Below, piece after piece: positions 41,818 to 50,322 of a stretch of 64,000 bases of DNA. The DNA is from an uncultured Candidatus Melainabacteria bacterium. Lineage in GTDB: Bacteria > Cyanobacteriota > Vampirovibrionia > Gastranaerophilales > Gastranaerophilaceae. The notes below the pieces were generated by a model. The model worked only from the letters and a program-made list of their open reading frames with translations, made no database searches and was not told the DNA's origin. Location: NCBI GenBank assembly GCA_934757245.1, contig CAKVLH010000010.1:5164-69163 (forward strand), in the 5' to 3' direction. The stretch's first letter is position 1. Each line of letters opens with the position of its first letter. The translations under genes were made by a program, and so were the position numbers.

Positions 41818-42570
41818 ATGTCAGAACAAATTTATGGAAATATACACTCCGTAGAAAGTTGTGGAACTGTTGACGGGCCGGGGATACGTTTTGTTGTATT
41901 CACTCAAGGTTGCCCAATGAGATGTCAATACTGCCACAATCCGGATACCTGGGATTTTAAAGATAACAACAGAATGAGTGTTGAGGAAATTGTAAAACAG
42001 TATGAGGGTGTTAAAGAGTTTTGCGCCGGTGGTTTAACAGTAACCGGCGGTGAACCTATGGCACAAATGGAATTTGTAACAGAATTGTTTAAGCAACTTC
42101 ATGCAGAAGGTGTTAACACTGCACTTGACACTTCTGGAGTTTTATTCAACAAGGATAATACTGAAAAAGTTGACGAATTAATGAAATATACCAGCATTGT
42201 GCTTTTGGATATTAAACATATTGATGATGAGGAACATAAAAAATTAACAAAACATTCAAACAAGAATATTTTGGATTTTGCACGTTATCTTTCAGATATA
42301 AAAAAGCCAATGTGGGTTAGACACGTTGTAGTTCCTGGAATTACGTATAAAGAAGAATACTTAACCCGTTTGGGAGAATTCTTAGCTACATTGCACAATA
42401 TAGCAGCATTGGATGTATTACCATATCATGATATGGCAATTCCTAAATACGAAAACTTGGGCATTGATTATCCGTTAAAAGGCGTTCCGCCACTAAGCCA
42501 TGATGAAGCTATAAATGCTAGAAATATTATTATGAAGGCTTATAGAAGGGTAAAAGACACTAGTAAGTAA
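41818..42570 (+). CDS. pflA: Pyruvate formate-lyase activating enzyme (250 aa)
   Basis: The radical SAM motif CPMRCQYCHNPDTW (C-x3-C-x2-C) follows the family N-terminus SVESCGTVDGPGIRFVVFTQG. Further marks are LTVTGGEPMAQ, LDTSGV, VLLDIKH and MWVRHVVVPG. It generates the glycyl radical of pyruvate formate-lyase under anaerobic conditions. No pflB lies in the window. Length is normal. A terminator follows. This indicates anaerobic, fermentative metabolism. Confidence 0.93.
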   Translation: MSEQIYGNIHSVESCGTVDGPGIRFVVFTQGCPMRCQYCHNPDTWDFKDNNRMSVEEIVKQYEGVKEFCAGGLTVTGGEPMAQMEFVTELFKQLHAEGVNTALDTSGVLFNKDNTEKVDELMKYTSIVLLDIKHIDDEEHKKLTKHSNKNILDFARYLSDIKKPMWVRHVVVPGITYKEEYLTRLGEFLATLHNIAALDVLPYHDMAIPKYENLGIDYPLKGVPPLSHDEAINARNIIMKAYRRVKDTSK

Positions 42571-42589
42571 TATGATAAATTCAAAACAA

Positions 42590-42623
42590 AAACAGGTACA
42601 CAATTGAAGTGTACCTGTTTTTG
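42590..42623. terminator. Bidirectional terminator between pflA and fabZ
   Basis: AAACAGGTACAC pairs with GTGTACCTGTTT, followed by T5, and on the minus strand by TTTTTGTTTTG. It serves convergent pflA and fabZ. Confidence 0.85.
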
Positions 42624-42638
42624 TATAAATTGTTTTAA

Positions 42639-43118
42639 TTATTTCAAAGCAACTGTCATATCAGCTTCGATACAAACTTTACCGTCTACATAACCTACGC
42701 CATGGCTCTTGCAGATAGGGCCTTTTGCCTTAATTAATTCGATATGCATTTCAAATCTGTCACCAGGTCTTACAATATTTTTGAATCTAACATTGTCAAC
42801 TCCTGCATACAAAGTTAATTTACCTTTGTATTGAGGCAAGCACATCAAAACCGGTGCTGAGCATTGAGCCAATGCTTCTAATTGCAATACTCCGGGCATT
42901 ACAGGATTTCCTGGGAAGTGTCCTTGGAAGAATGCTTCGTTCATAGTCAAGTTTTTGTAACCTTTTGCATATTTACCAGGAACACATTCTGTAATTTTAT
43001 CAACTAGCAAAAATGGGTATCTGTGAGGAATCATGTCCATAATTTGCATTACGTCAAATGATAAAATGTCTTCACCAGCTTCAGTTTCGCCAATTTTTAC
43101 TCCTAATTCTTCTGTCAT
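42639..43118 (-). CDS. fabZ: 3-hydroxyacyl-ACP dehydratase FabZ (159 aa)
   Basis: The hot-dog fold motifs are clear: DVMQIMDMIPHRYPFLLVDKI, NEAFFQGHFPGNPVMPGVLQLEALAQ (catalytic His and, downstream, Glu of the central helix) and VRPGDRFEMHIEL. It dehydrates 3-hydroxyacyl-ACP in fatty acid synthesis. It follows lpxC by 11 nt, the cyanobacterial order of fatty acid and lipid A genes. GGAGAAAT precedes the ATG. Confidence 0.95.
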   Translation of the reverse strand: MTEELGVKIGETEAGEDILSFDVMQIMDMIPHRYPFLLVDKITECVPGKYAKGYKNLTMNEAFFQGHFPGNPVMPGVLQLEALAQCSAPVLMCLPQYKGKLTLYAGVDNVRFKNIVRPGDRFEMHIELIKAKGPICKSHGVGYVDGKVCIEADMTVALK

Positions 43119-43129
43119 TTAATTTCTCC

Positions 43130-43966
43130 TTATATTTTTACTAATTTGTTTTTTAATACTTGAGCAACTTTTGTGTGAACAGCATGCCCTGCTTCTTTAA
43201 CCAAAATTTGCGCTTTGAAATTCAACGGTGAAACACCAGTTAAATACAAATCACCAATCAAATCCAAAATTTTATGTTTAATAGGTTCGTTTTCTGAACG
43301 TAATTCAGTTGTAAAACCTTCATCCTTCAAACCAACTGTGTTATCAATTGTAACACCTTTTGCAAAACCTAACATTTGATATTTTTTTAAGTCTTTATAA
43401 AAACCAAACGTTCTGGCTTCAATAATTTCTTCCAAATTTTTATTGTCCATTGTTACCCAACGTCCACGCAAATCCGGATGGTCATAATTTACAGCATAAG
43501 TAATTCTAAGTTCTTTATCTGGAACAATAACTAGGCTTGTTTTACCGTTCAAATAATAAACAGGTTCTGAAACAGTATAAGCGTCTTTATTTACACCTTC
43601 AATACCTGCTTTTTTGAACAACTCAACCCAAACTTTTGAACTACCGTCAAAAATCGGCATTTCAGTTTCTGATAAATAAACATCAATCGAATCAATTCCG
43701 CAGATTGCGCAAGCCGCGATAAAGTGTTCACAAAGCATTACTTTGTATTTGTAATCGCCTAACAATGTTCTATGTTCTTTACTGCACAGAGTTACGCAAT
43801 GATCTGTAGAATATAAATTTTCTATACAAACATTAAACGGAACATCCGCACCTTTTGAAAAAATACGAATATTACCACCGCGTGAAGGTTTTATTAGAAC
43901 CTCACATTCGCGGTTTTTCATTAATCCTTTGCCTGATGTTTTTATTTCTGATTTTATTGTTCCCAT
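43130..43966 (-). CDS. lpxC: UDP-3-O-acyl-N-acetylglucosamine deacetylase LpxC (278 aa)
   Basis: This is the first committed lipid A enzyme. VMLCEHFIAACAICGIDSIDV gives the first Zn His (the usual EHLLAAL changed to EHFIAAC). EMPIFDGSSKVWVEL, EARTFGFYKDL, KDEGFTTELRSENEPIKHKILDLIGDLYL and GHAVHTKVAQVL supply the rest of the site. Length is typical. It is cotranscribed with fabZ. Its presence shows an outer membrane with lipid A. Confidence 0.95.
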   Translation of the reverse strand: MGTIKSEIKTSGKGLMKNRECEVLIKPSRGGNIRIFSKGADVPFNVCIENLYSTDHCVTLCSKEHRTLLGDYKYKVMLCEHFIAACAICGIDSIDVYLSETEMPIFDGSSKVWVELFKKAGIEGVNKDAYTVSEPVYYLNGKTSLVIVPDKELRITYAVNYDHPDLRGRWVTMDNKNLEEIIEARTFGFYKDLKKYQMLGFAKGVTIDNTVGLKDEGFTTELRSENEPIKHKILDLIGDLYLTGVSPLNFKAQILVKEAGHAVHTKVAQVLKNKLVKI

Positions 43967-43994
43967 AATTTACCTATGTATTTTGTTGAATATT

Positions 43995-44029
43995 GTTGGG
44001 TTGAATGAAAATTGTTCAACCCAACCTAC
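43995..44029 (-). repeat. Long REP (GTAGG + GTTGGGTTGAA...TTCAACCCAAC)
   Basis: On the minus strand GTAGG is followed by TTGGGTTGAAC, an 8-nt loop region and TTCAACCCAAC. It has the longest stem of the family in this window. Confidence 0.75.
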
Positions 44030-44036
44030 CTAAAAC

Positions 44037-44087
44037 TTACAAGTCTTGGTCATTCCCTCTCCTTACAGGAGAGGGCTAGGGTGAGGT
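44037..44087. repeat. Host intergenic repeat, inverted match to 17333-17382
   Basis: ACAAGTCTTGGTCATTCCC and GGAGAGGGCTAGGGTGAGGTG match the other copy in reverse with about one difference, over 26 kb of distance. Confidence 0.75.
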
Positions 44088-44097
44088 GATGATAATT

Positions 44098-44120
44098 GTA
44101 GGTTGGGCTTTCAGCCCAAC
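44098..44120 (+). repeat. REP palindrome (GTAGGTTGGGCT...AGCCCAAC)
   Basis: Identical to the copy at 3021. It lies in inverted orientation to the long REP at 43995. Confidence 0.75.
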
Positions 44121-44136
44121 AAAAGCTACTAAAAAC

Positions 44137-45240
44137 CTACTTACCTTCGCCTTCGTTTACGCTTTCTTCAAAAGACTTTAAAAGCGGTTCGTATTTTTTG
44201 AATTTAGCAATCAAATCTCCAGCGTCTTTCATAATCTTCAATTGCTTGATGAATTCTTTTCTTGGAACTGCAGGAGCGCCAACAACGATTGATTTTGCTG
44301 GGAAGCTCTTTGTTACACCTGCTTGAGCAGCAATAATTGTATCATCGCCAATTGAAATATGGTCAGCTAAGCCTGCTTGACCTGCAATAACTACTCTATC
44401 ACCGATTACACAGCTACCTGCAATACCAACTTGAGAAACAATCATACAACCCTTACCGATACGGCAATTGTGTCCAATCATTACTAAATCGTCGATTTTT
44501 GTATTATCACCAACAACGGTATTTTCAATTGTACCTCTATCAATTGCTGTATTAGCGCCAATTTCAACATTGTTTCCGATTACTACAGAACCGATTGAAG
44601 GTATTTTGAAAATAACTTGTTGAACGTCGTTTTCTTTGATTTCTCCGTCTTTACGAGCCTGTTCAATGTTATTCGGATTTTCAGTAACGAAACTGAAACC
44701 GTCAGCACCAAGAGAAACTCCATGGTGTAAAATCACTTTATTGCCAACTTTAACTCTATCACCAATGCATACTGCAGGGTGGAAGAAGCAATCAGCGCCA
44801 ATTTGAGCACCGTTTCCGATATAACCGTTAGCCAAAATTTTTGTATTATCACCAATTACAGCATTTTCTGCTACTACAACATTTGCACCTAAAGATACAT
44901 TCTGACCGATTTTTGCAGAAGGATGAACTACTGCTGTTGGGTGAATACCAGAATTAACATGTGGTTCTTCGTAGAACATTGTAATTAATTTCATCATTGC
45001 TAATCTTGGTCTTTCTACTTCGATTGTTGAATAACCGTCTATATTTACGCCCAAAGGAACAAGTGCTGCTTGAGCTTTTGTCTTAGAAAGGTTATTGATT
45101 TCATCTTCGCCTAAAGCCAAAGCCAATGTATTTTCATCTGCCAAAAGAGGTGGAGCTATGTTTGTAATAGCAACATCTTTTGCTTTAGAAAGCATACCGC
45201 CTGTAATTTGTGCAATTTGTTCCAATGTAAAAGTTTTCAT
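44137..45240 (-). CDS. lpxD: UDP-3-O-acylglucosamine N-acyltransferase LpxD (367 aa)
   Basis: The N-terminal uridine-binding domain ([15 protein letters not shown]) is followed by a left-handed beta helix of hexapeptide repeats ([26 protein letters not shown] and so on). The catalytic His lies in [14 protein letters not shown] and [14 protein letters not shown]-terminal helix ([22 protein letters not shown]) completes the trimer. It adds the second acyl chain in lipid A. AAAGGAG precedes the ATG. It is next to the heptose adenylyltransferase. Confidence 0.95.
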   Translation of the reverse strand: MKTFTLEQIAQITGGMLSKAKDVAITNIAPPLLADENTLALALGEDEINNLSKTKAQAALVPLGVNIDGYSTIEVERPRLAMMKLITMFYEEPHVNSGIHPTAVVHPSAKIGQNVSLGANVVVAENAVIGDNTKILANGYIGNGAQIGADCFFHPAVCIGDRVKVGNKVILHHGVSLGADGFSFVTENPNNIEQARKDGEIKENDVQQVIFKIPSIGSVVIGNNVEIGANTAIDRGTIENTVVGDNTKIDDLVMIGHNCRIGKGCMIVSQVGIAGSCVIGDRVVIAGQAGLADHISIGDDTIIAAQAGVTKSFPAKSIVVGAPAVPRKEFIKQLKIMKDAGDLIAKFKKYEPLLKSFEESVNEGEGK

Positions 45241-45255
45241 AATACACTCCTTTTA

Positions 45256-45723
45256 TTATCCTAAACACTTTTTAATTACGTTTGTAGTTGATTTTCCGGC
45301 AACAAAGTCGATAAATTCAACTTTTATATTATTTCTGATTACAATATCTCTCTCCGGTAAAGTTTCAAGCGTGTAATCAGCACCTTTTGTATAAATATCC
45401 GGTTTAATCGCCTCTAATAAAGCAGCCGGAGATTTCTCTTCAAATAATACCACATAATCGACGCATGACAAAGCACTTAACAATTCGGCTCTATCTTGCT
45501 CGTTATTAATCGGTCTATCTTCGCCTTTAATCATTTTTACGGATTTATCTGAATTAAGCATGACAATTGAATAATCTGCTAATGCCTTGGTTTTTTGTAA
45601 ATATCTTACATGACCTACGTGTAAAATATCAAAACAACCATTTGTTGCTACAAAAGTTTTACCTTCTGCCTGCCCTTTTCTTACTATATCAATGATTTCA
45701 TTTTGACTTACAAGTTTACCCAA
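45256..45723 (-). CDS. rfaE2: D-glycero-beta-D-manno-heptose 1-phosphate adenylyltransferase (155 aa)
   Basis: A stand-alone version of the HldE C-terminal domain with nucleotidyltransferase motifs TNGCFDILHVGHVRYLQKTK (HxGH), GEDRPINNEQDRAELLSALSCVDYVVLF and YTKGADY (KGGDY-like). It makes ADP-heptose for the LPS core. The HldE kinase half is not in the window. It sits between lpxD and the 76-aa protein in a tight operon. Confidence 0.92.
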   Translation of the reverse strand: MGKLVSQNEIIDIVRKGQAEGKTFVATNGCFDILHVGHVRYLQKTKALADYSIVMLNSDKSVKMIKGEDRPINNEQDRAELLSALSCVDYVVLFEEKSPAALLEAIKPDIYTKGADYTLETLPERDIVIRNNIKVEFIDFVAGKSTTNVIKKCLG

Positions 45724-45725
45724 AA

Positions 45726-45956
45726 TTACTTATTCCTCATCTTGTCAATTGAAAGCTGTATTGAATCCTTAACTCTGTTAAAAGCTTCTTCTTGAGAAAC
45801 AAAATAAACTTTCTTTTCTAATGGCATTTCTTTTGGTAAAACACTTGAAATTGTTTTATCTAGTGCCATTTCAGTTTTTTCTATCTTTTTTTTAGAAACT
45901 CTTATTCTTGGATTTTTTCCGAAATTCATACTTGCATTAATGCTATTTATATTCAT
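45726..45956 (-). CDS. Lineage-restricted small protein with N-terminal F-G tag (76 aa)
   Basis: MNINSINASMNFGKNPRIRVSKKKIEK begins with the MNI...F-x-G-like motif shared with proteins at 0.77, 35.3 and 47.8 kb. The rest is a charged helix (EEAFNRVKDSIQLSIDKMRNK). It overlaps the stop of asd by 1 nt and precedes rfaE2 by 2 nt, so it is part of the DAP/lipid A operon. No known family. Confidence 0.6.
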   Translation of the reverse strand: MNINSINASMNFGKNPRIRVSKKKIEKTEMALDKTISSVLPKEMPLEKKVYFVSQEEAFNRVKDSIQLSIDKMRNK

Positions 45957-46969
45957 TAAAATAACCCCATTTCAATAACTCTTTTGCATATTCTTACAGT
46001 ATTCAAAGCTGCGCCGATTCTTAAATTATCTGCAACACACCAGAGAGAAATACCATTATTGAATGCCAAATTCTTTCTGATTCTTCCAACAAATACCGGA
46101 TCAACTCCGCTTGCATCTCTCGTTGTTGGGTATTCAAAGTTTGCAGGATTGTCAATAACTTTTACGCCATAAGCGTTAGACAAAATTTCTCTAACTTTTT
46201 CCGGCGAAACTTCTTCATTGAATTCAATATCTACAGCTTCTGAGTGTCCATTAAACACAGGAACACGAGCTGCTGTACAAGAAATCATAGTACTGTCATC
46301 TAAATGTAAAATTTTCTTTGTTTCATTTACAACTTTCATTTCTTCTTTTGTGTAACCATTTTCACAGAATACATCGATTTGTGGAATTACGTTGAAAGAA
46401 ATCGGTTTTTTAAAACATTTGTTTTCGAAAGGTTTACCTTCTAAATTTGCAATTGTATCTTCTTTTAGTTCATTTATTGCAGCTAAGCCGGCACCTGACA
46501 CAGCTTGATAAGTTGATACGATAAGTTTTTTAAACCCAAATTGTTTTAAAGGTTCTAATACCAACATCAATTGTGAAGTTGAGCAGTTTGGATTTGCAAT
46601 AATACCTTTGTGTTTTCTTAAATCTTCATCGTTAACGCCTGCAATAACTAGCGGAACATCTTTTTCCATTCTAAAAGCTGATGAATTATCAATAATTACC
46701 CCACCGCGTTTTACGATTTCCGGAGCAAACTTTTGACTTGTTGAACCACCGGCTGATGCCATAACGATATCAACATCATCAAAAACTTCCGGTGTTGCTT
46801 CGATTACAGTATATTCTTGACCTTTGAAGGTTATTTTAGAACCGGCACTTTTTGCACTTGATAAAAATTTAATGCTTTCAAATTCAACATTTAGTTCTTC
46901 TGTAATTTTTGTAATTTCTCTACCTACAACGCCTGTAGCACCTAAAATAGCTATTCTTGCCTTTTTCAT
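45956..46969 (-). CDS. asd: Aspartate-semialdehyde dehydrogenase (337 aa)
   Basis: NADP-binding RIAILGATGVVGREITKI, active-site Cys in ANPNCSTSQLMLVLEPL, His in VPVFNGHSEAVDIEF and the ending GAALNTVRICKRVIE are characteristic. It makes aspartate semialdehyde for diaminopimelate, lysine, threonine and methionine. It is downstream of dapB on the same strand with an 18-nt gap. Confidence 0.96.
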   Translation of the reverse strand: MKKARIAILGATGVVGREITKITEELNVEFESIKFLSSAKSAGSKITFKGQEYTVIEATPEVFDDVDIVMASAGGSTSQKFAPEIVKRGGVIIDNSSAFRMEKDVPLVIAGVNDEDLRKHKGIIANPNCSTSQLMLVLEPLKQFGFKKLIVSTYQAVSGAGLAAINELKEDTIANLEGKPFENKCFKKPISFNVIPQIDVFCENGYTKEEMKVVNETKKILHLDDSTMISCTAARVPVFNGHSEAVDIEFNEEVSPEKVREILSNAYGVKVIDNPANFEYPTTRDASGVDPVFVGRIRKNLAFNNGISLWCVADNLRIGAALNTVRICKRVIEMGLF

Positions 46970-46986
46970 CTTCGCTCCTATTTAGC

Positions 46987-47736
46987 TTAATCTAAAATAT
47001 TTTCTAAACCATAAACAAAATTATGATTTTCATTTACGTATCTAACTGCTCTCAAAACTCCATCCATATAGCATTCACGGTTCATTGAATCGTGTCTGAT
47101 TGTTAGAATTTGTCCGCTTGCACCGAATATAACTTCTTGTGAAGCAATGTAGCCCGGCATTCTTACTGAATGAATGTGGATATTGTTATAAGAATTAGCG
47201 CCTCTTGCGCCTTTTATAGTTTCAACTTCTTGACAATTTCCTGTTGTAAAATTAGTATTTTCACCAGCCATCATTAAAGCTGTCTTTACCGCTGTACCTG
47301 AAGGTGCATCTTTCTTTTGGTTATGATGAAGTTCAATAATTTCCGCATTATCAAAATATTTTGATGCCATTTGAGCAAATTTCATCATTAAAACCGCGCC
47401 TGTAGAAAAATTTGGAGCTATCAAGCAACCTAGACCCGTTTTTTGCGCTAAGTTTTTAAGCTCGTCAATTTCTTCATCAGATAAACCGGTTGTTCCAATA
47501 ACTATATTAACACCGTTATTTAAACAGTATAAAGCATTTTCATAAATTGATTTTGGCTGAGTAAAATCTACTAAAACATCAATTTTTACAGAGTTTTTTG
47601 CATCTTTAATCGTCGCAAATTCACCGTCTTTAATGTCGATTTTTGCAACAAGCGTCATGTTATCGTCAGCTTCAACAGCTTTGATAACTTCTTGTCCCAT
47701 TTTGCCGTTAGCACCGCACACAGCTACATTAATCAT
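46987..47736 (-). CDS. dapB: 4-hydroxy-tetrahydrodipicolinate reductase DapB (249 aa)
   Basis: NAD(P)-binding VAVCGANGKMGQEVIKAV, VDFTQPKSIYENA, GTTGLSDEEID, the catalytic stretch ELHHNQKKDAPSGTAVKTAL and DGVLRAVRYV show DapB. ATG 47736 behind GGAGGG is used. It works with asd in diaminopimelate synthesis, so peptidoglycan is DAP-type. Confidence 0.95.
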   Translation of the reverse strand: MINVAVCGANGKMGQEVIKAVEADDNMTLVAKIDIKDGEFATIKDAKNSVKIDVLVDFTQPKSIYENALYCLNNGVNIVIGTTGLSDEEIDELKNLAQKTGLGCLIAPNFSTGAVLMMKFAQMASKYFDNAEIIELHHNQKKDAPSGTAVKTALMMAGENTNFTTGNCQEVETIKGARGANSYNNIHIHSVRMPGYIASQEVIFGASGQILTIRHDSMNRECYMDGVLRAVRYVNENHNFVYGLENILD

Positions 47737-47831
47737 TAAATACCCTCCTCTGAGCAAATAGATTATACTACAAACAAATAAAAGAGGGAATAGATGAAAA
47801 TTTTAATAATGCAAATTTTTCGCACCAACAA

Positions 47832-49130
47832 TTAAACTTTAATAATACCTTCTTTAATCAATTCTTCCTTAATTTCTTTCTTCGTCTGGAATTCAGAGCC
47901 ACCTTTATCGGTTTTTCTCTTCAAAAGCATAATTGCCGGAGTGATTACACCGAGAGCCAAAATACAAGCACCAATATTCATATTGATAGAATTTCTTTTT
48001 AGTTTTCTAACTTTAGTGAAGAATTCATCTGTTGTTTCACCTTTTTTAAGTGCGTTTTTGTATTGAGTATAAAGCTCATTAACTTGCTTGTTAATACCTT
48101 TAACTTCGTCAAAATCAACAAATGCTCTTGTATCAATTTTATTTGTCTTGCCATAAGTTTTTAAAACGTCAGATTTCTTTGCAATTTTAACAACTTCATT
48201 TTCAGGATTTTGATGTAAGAATTCGTACAAATTACCATTTGATGTATTCGCGGCATCAAAATCTTTGATACTTTTTTCAATAGTTCCATCGTGGAAAATC
48301 TTTTTCAATTCTTCACTTTCTAATACTCTTGAATCAAGCGTAATTGATTTGTCATGCTTTTTCTTCGCAGAATTTTCCATAAATTGTTGGATTTTTTTAC
48401 CTGCATAATACAAGAACAAAAGCGCAGAACCTTCTTTAATTACATATCCGGCAAATTCTTGCGGAGTTCTGGAATCTTTAAGTCTTTCAGTCGTAATAAA
48501 GCCGTCTAAAATGTACATGTTTTTAACAGGAGAAAAAGCAAATTCTTCAACAATTTTTCCTAAACCTTTAAATGATGGTTGACCCGTTTTTATAGCCTTT
48601 TCATTCTTTTGATTTTCGACTTCTTTCTTTTTAACTTCTTCTTGATACTCTTTAATCAGATTTTTTCTGATTTTTTGGTCGGTGTATTTTTGTTTTAATT
48701 TTGTTAAACCTACGTAAGCACCCGCAGCAAGAATTGTTGAAGCAAAAAACTTAGTTGCTGCTAGGTTTTTAAACAATCTTTTGTTTTCGCCTGCTTTTTC
48801 GAGATTCTTCCTAATTTCTTCGCTTGGCGCATATTTTTTAACCTTTTCAAACATGTCCATGTCTTTAAGGTTTCTTGGGTCGATTTTAGCGTCTAAACCA
48901 AACGCTTTAAACACAGTTTTATCATAAATCCACTTAAGAGCCGGAATTCCACCTAACCATAGAGTTTCAGTCCCGAACTCGTCGATAAATCTGTCAAATC
49001 CTTCTTCTTTCCCTGTTACATACGAACCAGCCGTCATGCCAACACAGCTTGATACGTCTTTTACACCCAAAGGTATAAGTGAATTAGGGTTACCTAATGT
49101 AGAATAAATTTTTGCCGGATTAATCATCAT
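47832..49130 (-). CDS. Lineage-restricted membrane protein (432 aa)
   Basis: No known family. Membrane helices lie near residues 125-145 (AATKFFASTILAAGAYVG), 235-250 (ALLFLYYAGK) and 390-410 (NIGACILALGVITPAIML), with charged coiled stretches between. The stretch GQPSFKGLGKIVEEF (about residue 196) contains the F-x-G motif seen at the N-termini of other unknown proteins here. The N-terminal MINPAKIYSTLGNPNSLIPLGVKD may fold separately. It stands alone between two gaps. Confidence 0.6.
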   Translation of the reverse strand: MMINPAKIYSTLGNPNSLIPLGVKDVSSCVGMTAGSYVTGKEEGFDRFIDEFGTETLWLGGIPALKWIYDKTVFKAFGLDAKIDPRNLKDMDMFEKVKKYAPSEEIRKNLEKAGENKRLFKNLAATKFFASTILAAGAYVGLTKLKQKYTDQKIRKNLIKEYQEEVKKKEVENQKNEKAIKTGQPSFKGLGKIVEEFAFSPVKNMYILDGFITTERLKDSRTPQEFAGYVIKEGSALLFLYYAGKKIQQFMENSAKKKHDKSITLDSRVLESEELKKIFHDGTIEKSIKDFDAANTSNGNLYEFLHQNPENEVVKIAKKSDVLKTYGKTNKIDTRAFVDFDEVKGINKQVNELYTQYKNALKKGETTDEFFTKVRKLKRNSINMNIGACILALGVITPAIMLLKRKTDKGGSEFQTKKEIKEELIKEGIIKV

Positions 49131-49415
49131 AATTCTACAACCCCCACTTAAGGTTCATTAATTTTTTGCTGTGCTTGTTCATACTACGACCTTCCTTTCA
49201 TCTTAAGTTTCGTCAATAAAATAAATTGCTATTGTTTTTACAAATTGTTACATATCTTGTTTTATTGTTATCATGCCGAATATAAATATATTAAAACAAT
49301 TTTCCACTTTCCATTTTCAATTTTCCATTTAGAAGAATATTTCTTGGGCTAGTATTTTACAACAAAAAAAGAACTTCCTTATAGGAAGTTCTTTTTCAAA
49401 TCTTTCAACGTTAAA
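49131..49415. other. Intergenic region with simple repeats and a bidirectional terminator
   Basis: TTTTCCACTTTCCATTTTCAATTTTCCATTT (described as three TTTCCA-type units, 49303-49330) lies in the middle. A bidirectional terminator GAACTTCCT/AGGAAGTTC with A- and T-runs lies at 49363-49396. No gene is supported. Confidence 0.55.
49363..49396. terminator. Bidirectional terminator after the omega-like gene
   Basis: A 9-bp stem GAACTTCCT/AGGAAGTTC is flanked by A7 and T5. On the minus strand it ends the 80-aa gene. Confidence 0.8.
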
Positions 49416-49658
49416 CTAGCCTACAAGTTCAGTATCATCCGACTCAGAAGCCTTAACCATGATTGCATGTTCAACAGGATTTTCTTTTTTGTATGCACCA
49501 TCTGTAACAGCTTCTTCAAAACCAAACTCGTCTCGGGCTTTTTTCATTTGAGTTTCATCAACCAACTTTTTGGCAAGTTCAGCGATTTCATAAACTAATT
49601 TATAACGGTTTTCTGCGTTTTCGTTAAGTTCCCACGCTACTTTAATAATTTGATCCAT
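49416..49658 (-). CDS. RNA polymerase omega subunit-like protein (80 aa)
   Basis: ENRYKLVYEIAELAKKLVDE resembles the conserved omega stretch (NRYxLVxxVAxRARxL). KENPVEHAIMVKASES resembles the later 'KPVxxAixEi' element. The middle is poorly conserved. Omega stabilises the beta' subunit of RNA polymerase. AAAGAGGT precedes the ATG. It could be another short helical protein. Confidence 0.5.
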   Translation of the reverse strand: MDQIIKVAWELNENAENRYKLVYEIAELAKKLVDETQMKKARDEFGFEEAVTDGAYKKENPVEHAIMVKASESDDTELVG

Positions 49659-49756
49659 TTTTACCTCTTTTAATCGTTTAATTTGATTTTATAACACACA
49701 AGAGAATTTGTCCATAGGTAATTTCTTAATATAACTTTACAAAAAGAAAGAAAAAA

Positions 49757-49790
49757 GGCAATTTTTGAAAAGAAAAATACTTAATATATA
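49757..49790 (+). promoter_or_regulatory. 34-nt conserved promoter-like element, copy 3
   Basis: GGCAATTTTTGAAAAG runs to ACTTAATATATA in 34 nt. CTTTACAAAAAG lies 22 nt upstream, ten less than in copy 1, which is one DNA turn. The gene starts 28 nt downstream. Confidence 0.7.
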
Positions 49791-49818
49791 CATACGAGAT
49801 ATTTAAGGAGAATTTAAC

Positions 49819-50322
49819 ATGACTTTAACAGTTTCATCAACTACAAACACAACAGAAGTTTACGGTACAAATAGAACAAATAATACAAAAACTACAAGCA
49901 AGTCGCTTTTTGGTGCTGAAGAAAATACTGGTAGCACCAAACCTAAAAAGGAAGCTAGTGGTAGAAAATCAGACGCTTGGAGACAACAATTTATTAAAAA
50001 TCATAAAGGTGAATACAACATTATAGCAAAAGTTGGAACATCATTTAATGGCAAAAAATATACATATTATGAAATTACTGCCAAAAAAGATGTTAACCTT
50101 GCAAAATTAAAATCTGATTTAGGAATTGCAGCAGGTGTTGTATCAGACAACAATGACGGATATGGGAAATACGACAACAAAGGACATTACATTGAAAACA
50201 AAGCAATGAAGGGTGTTACTATCAAAATTCCTACCGGCACACTAGGAGAAACTATTGACGATAGAAGCTTCTTTGAACAAGTAGGCGATGCTGCTAAAGC
50301 TGTATGGAATGAAATATTTTAA
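49819..50322 (+). CDS. Ser/Thr-rich protein with LysM-like C-terminal domain (167 aa)
   Basis: The first 60 residues are Thr/Ser/Asn-rich and likely disordered (SSTTNTTEVYGTNRTNNTKTT). From residue 75 on, YYEITAKKDVNLAKLKSDLGIAAGVVSDNN... NKAMKGVTIKIPTG has the LysM pattern of a first strand, Leu-rich helix, Gly-Ile-x-x-G turn, Asn and a final strand with IP. It lacks a signal peptide. It has AAGGAGAA and the 34-nt promoter element, and probably is well expressed. It overlaps the end of map by 4 nt. Confidence 0.6.
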   Translation: MTLTVSSTTNTTEVYGTNRTNNTKTTSKSLFGAEENTGSTKPKKEASGRKSDAWRQQFIKNHKGEYNIIAKVGTSFNGKKYTYYEITAKKDVNLAKLKSDLGIAAGVVSDNNDGYGKYDNKGHYIENKAMKGVTIKIPTGTLGETIDDRSFFEQVGDAAKAVWNEIF

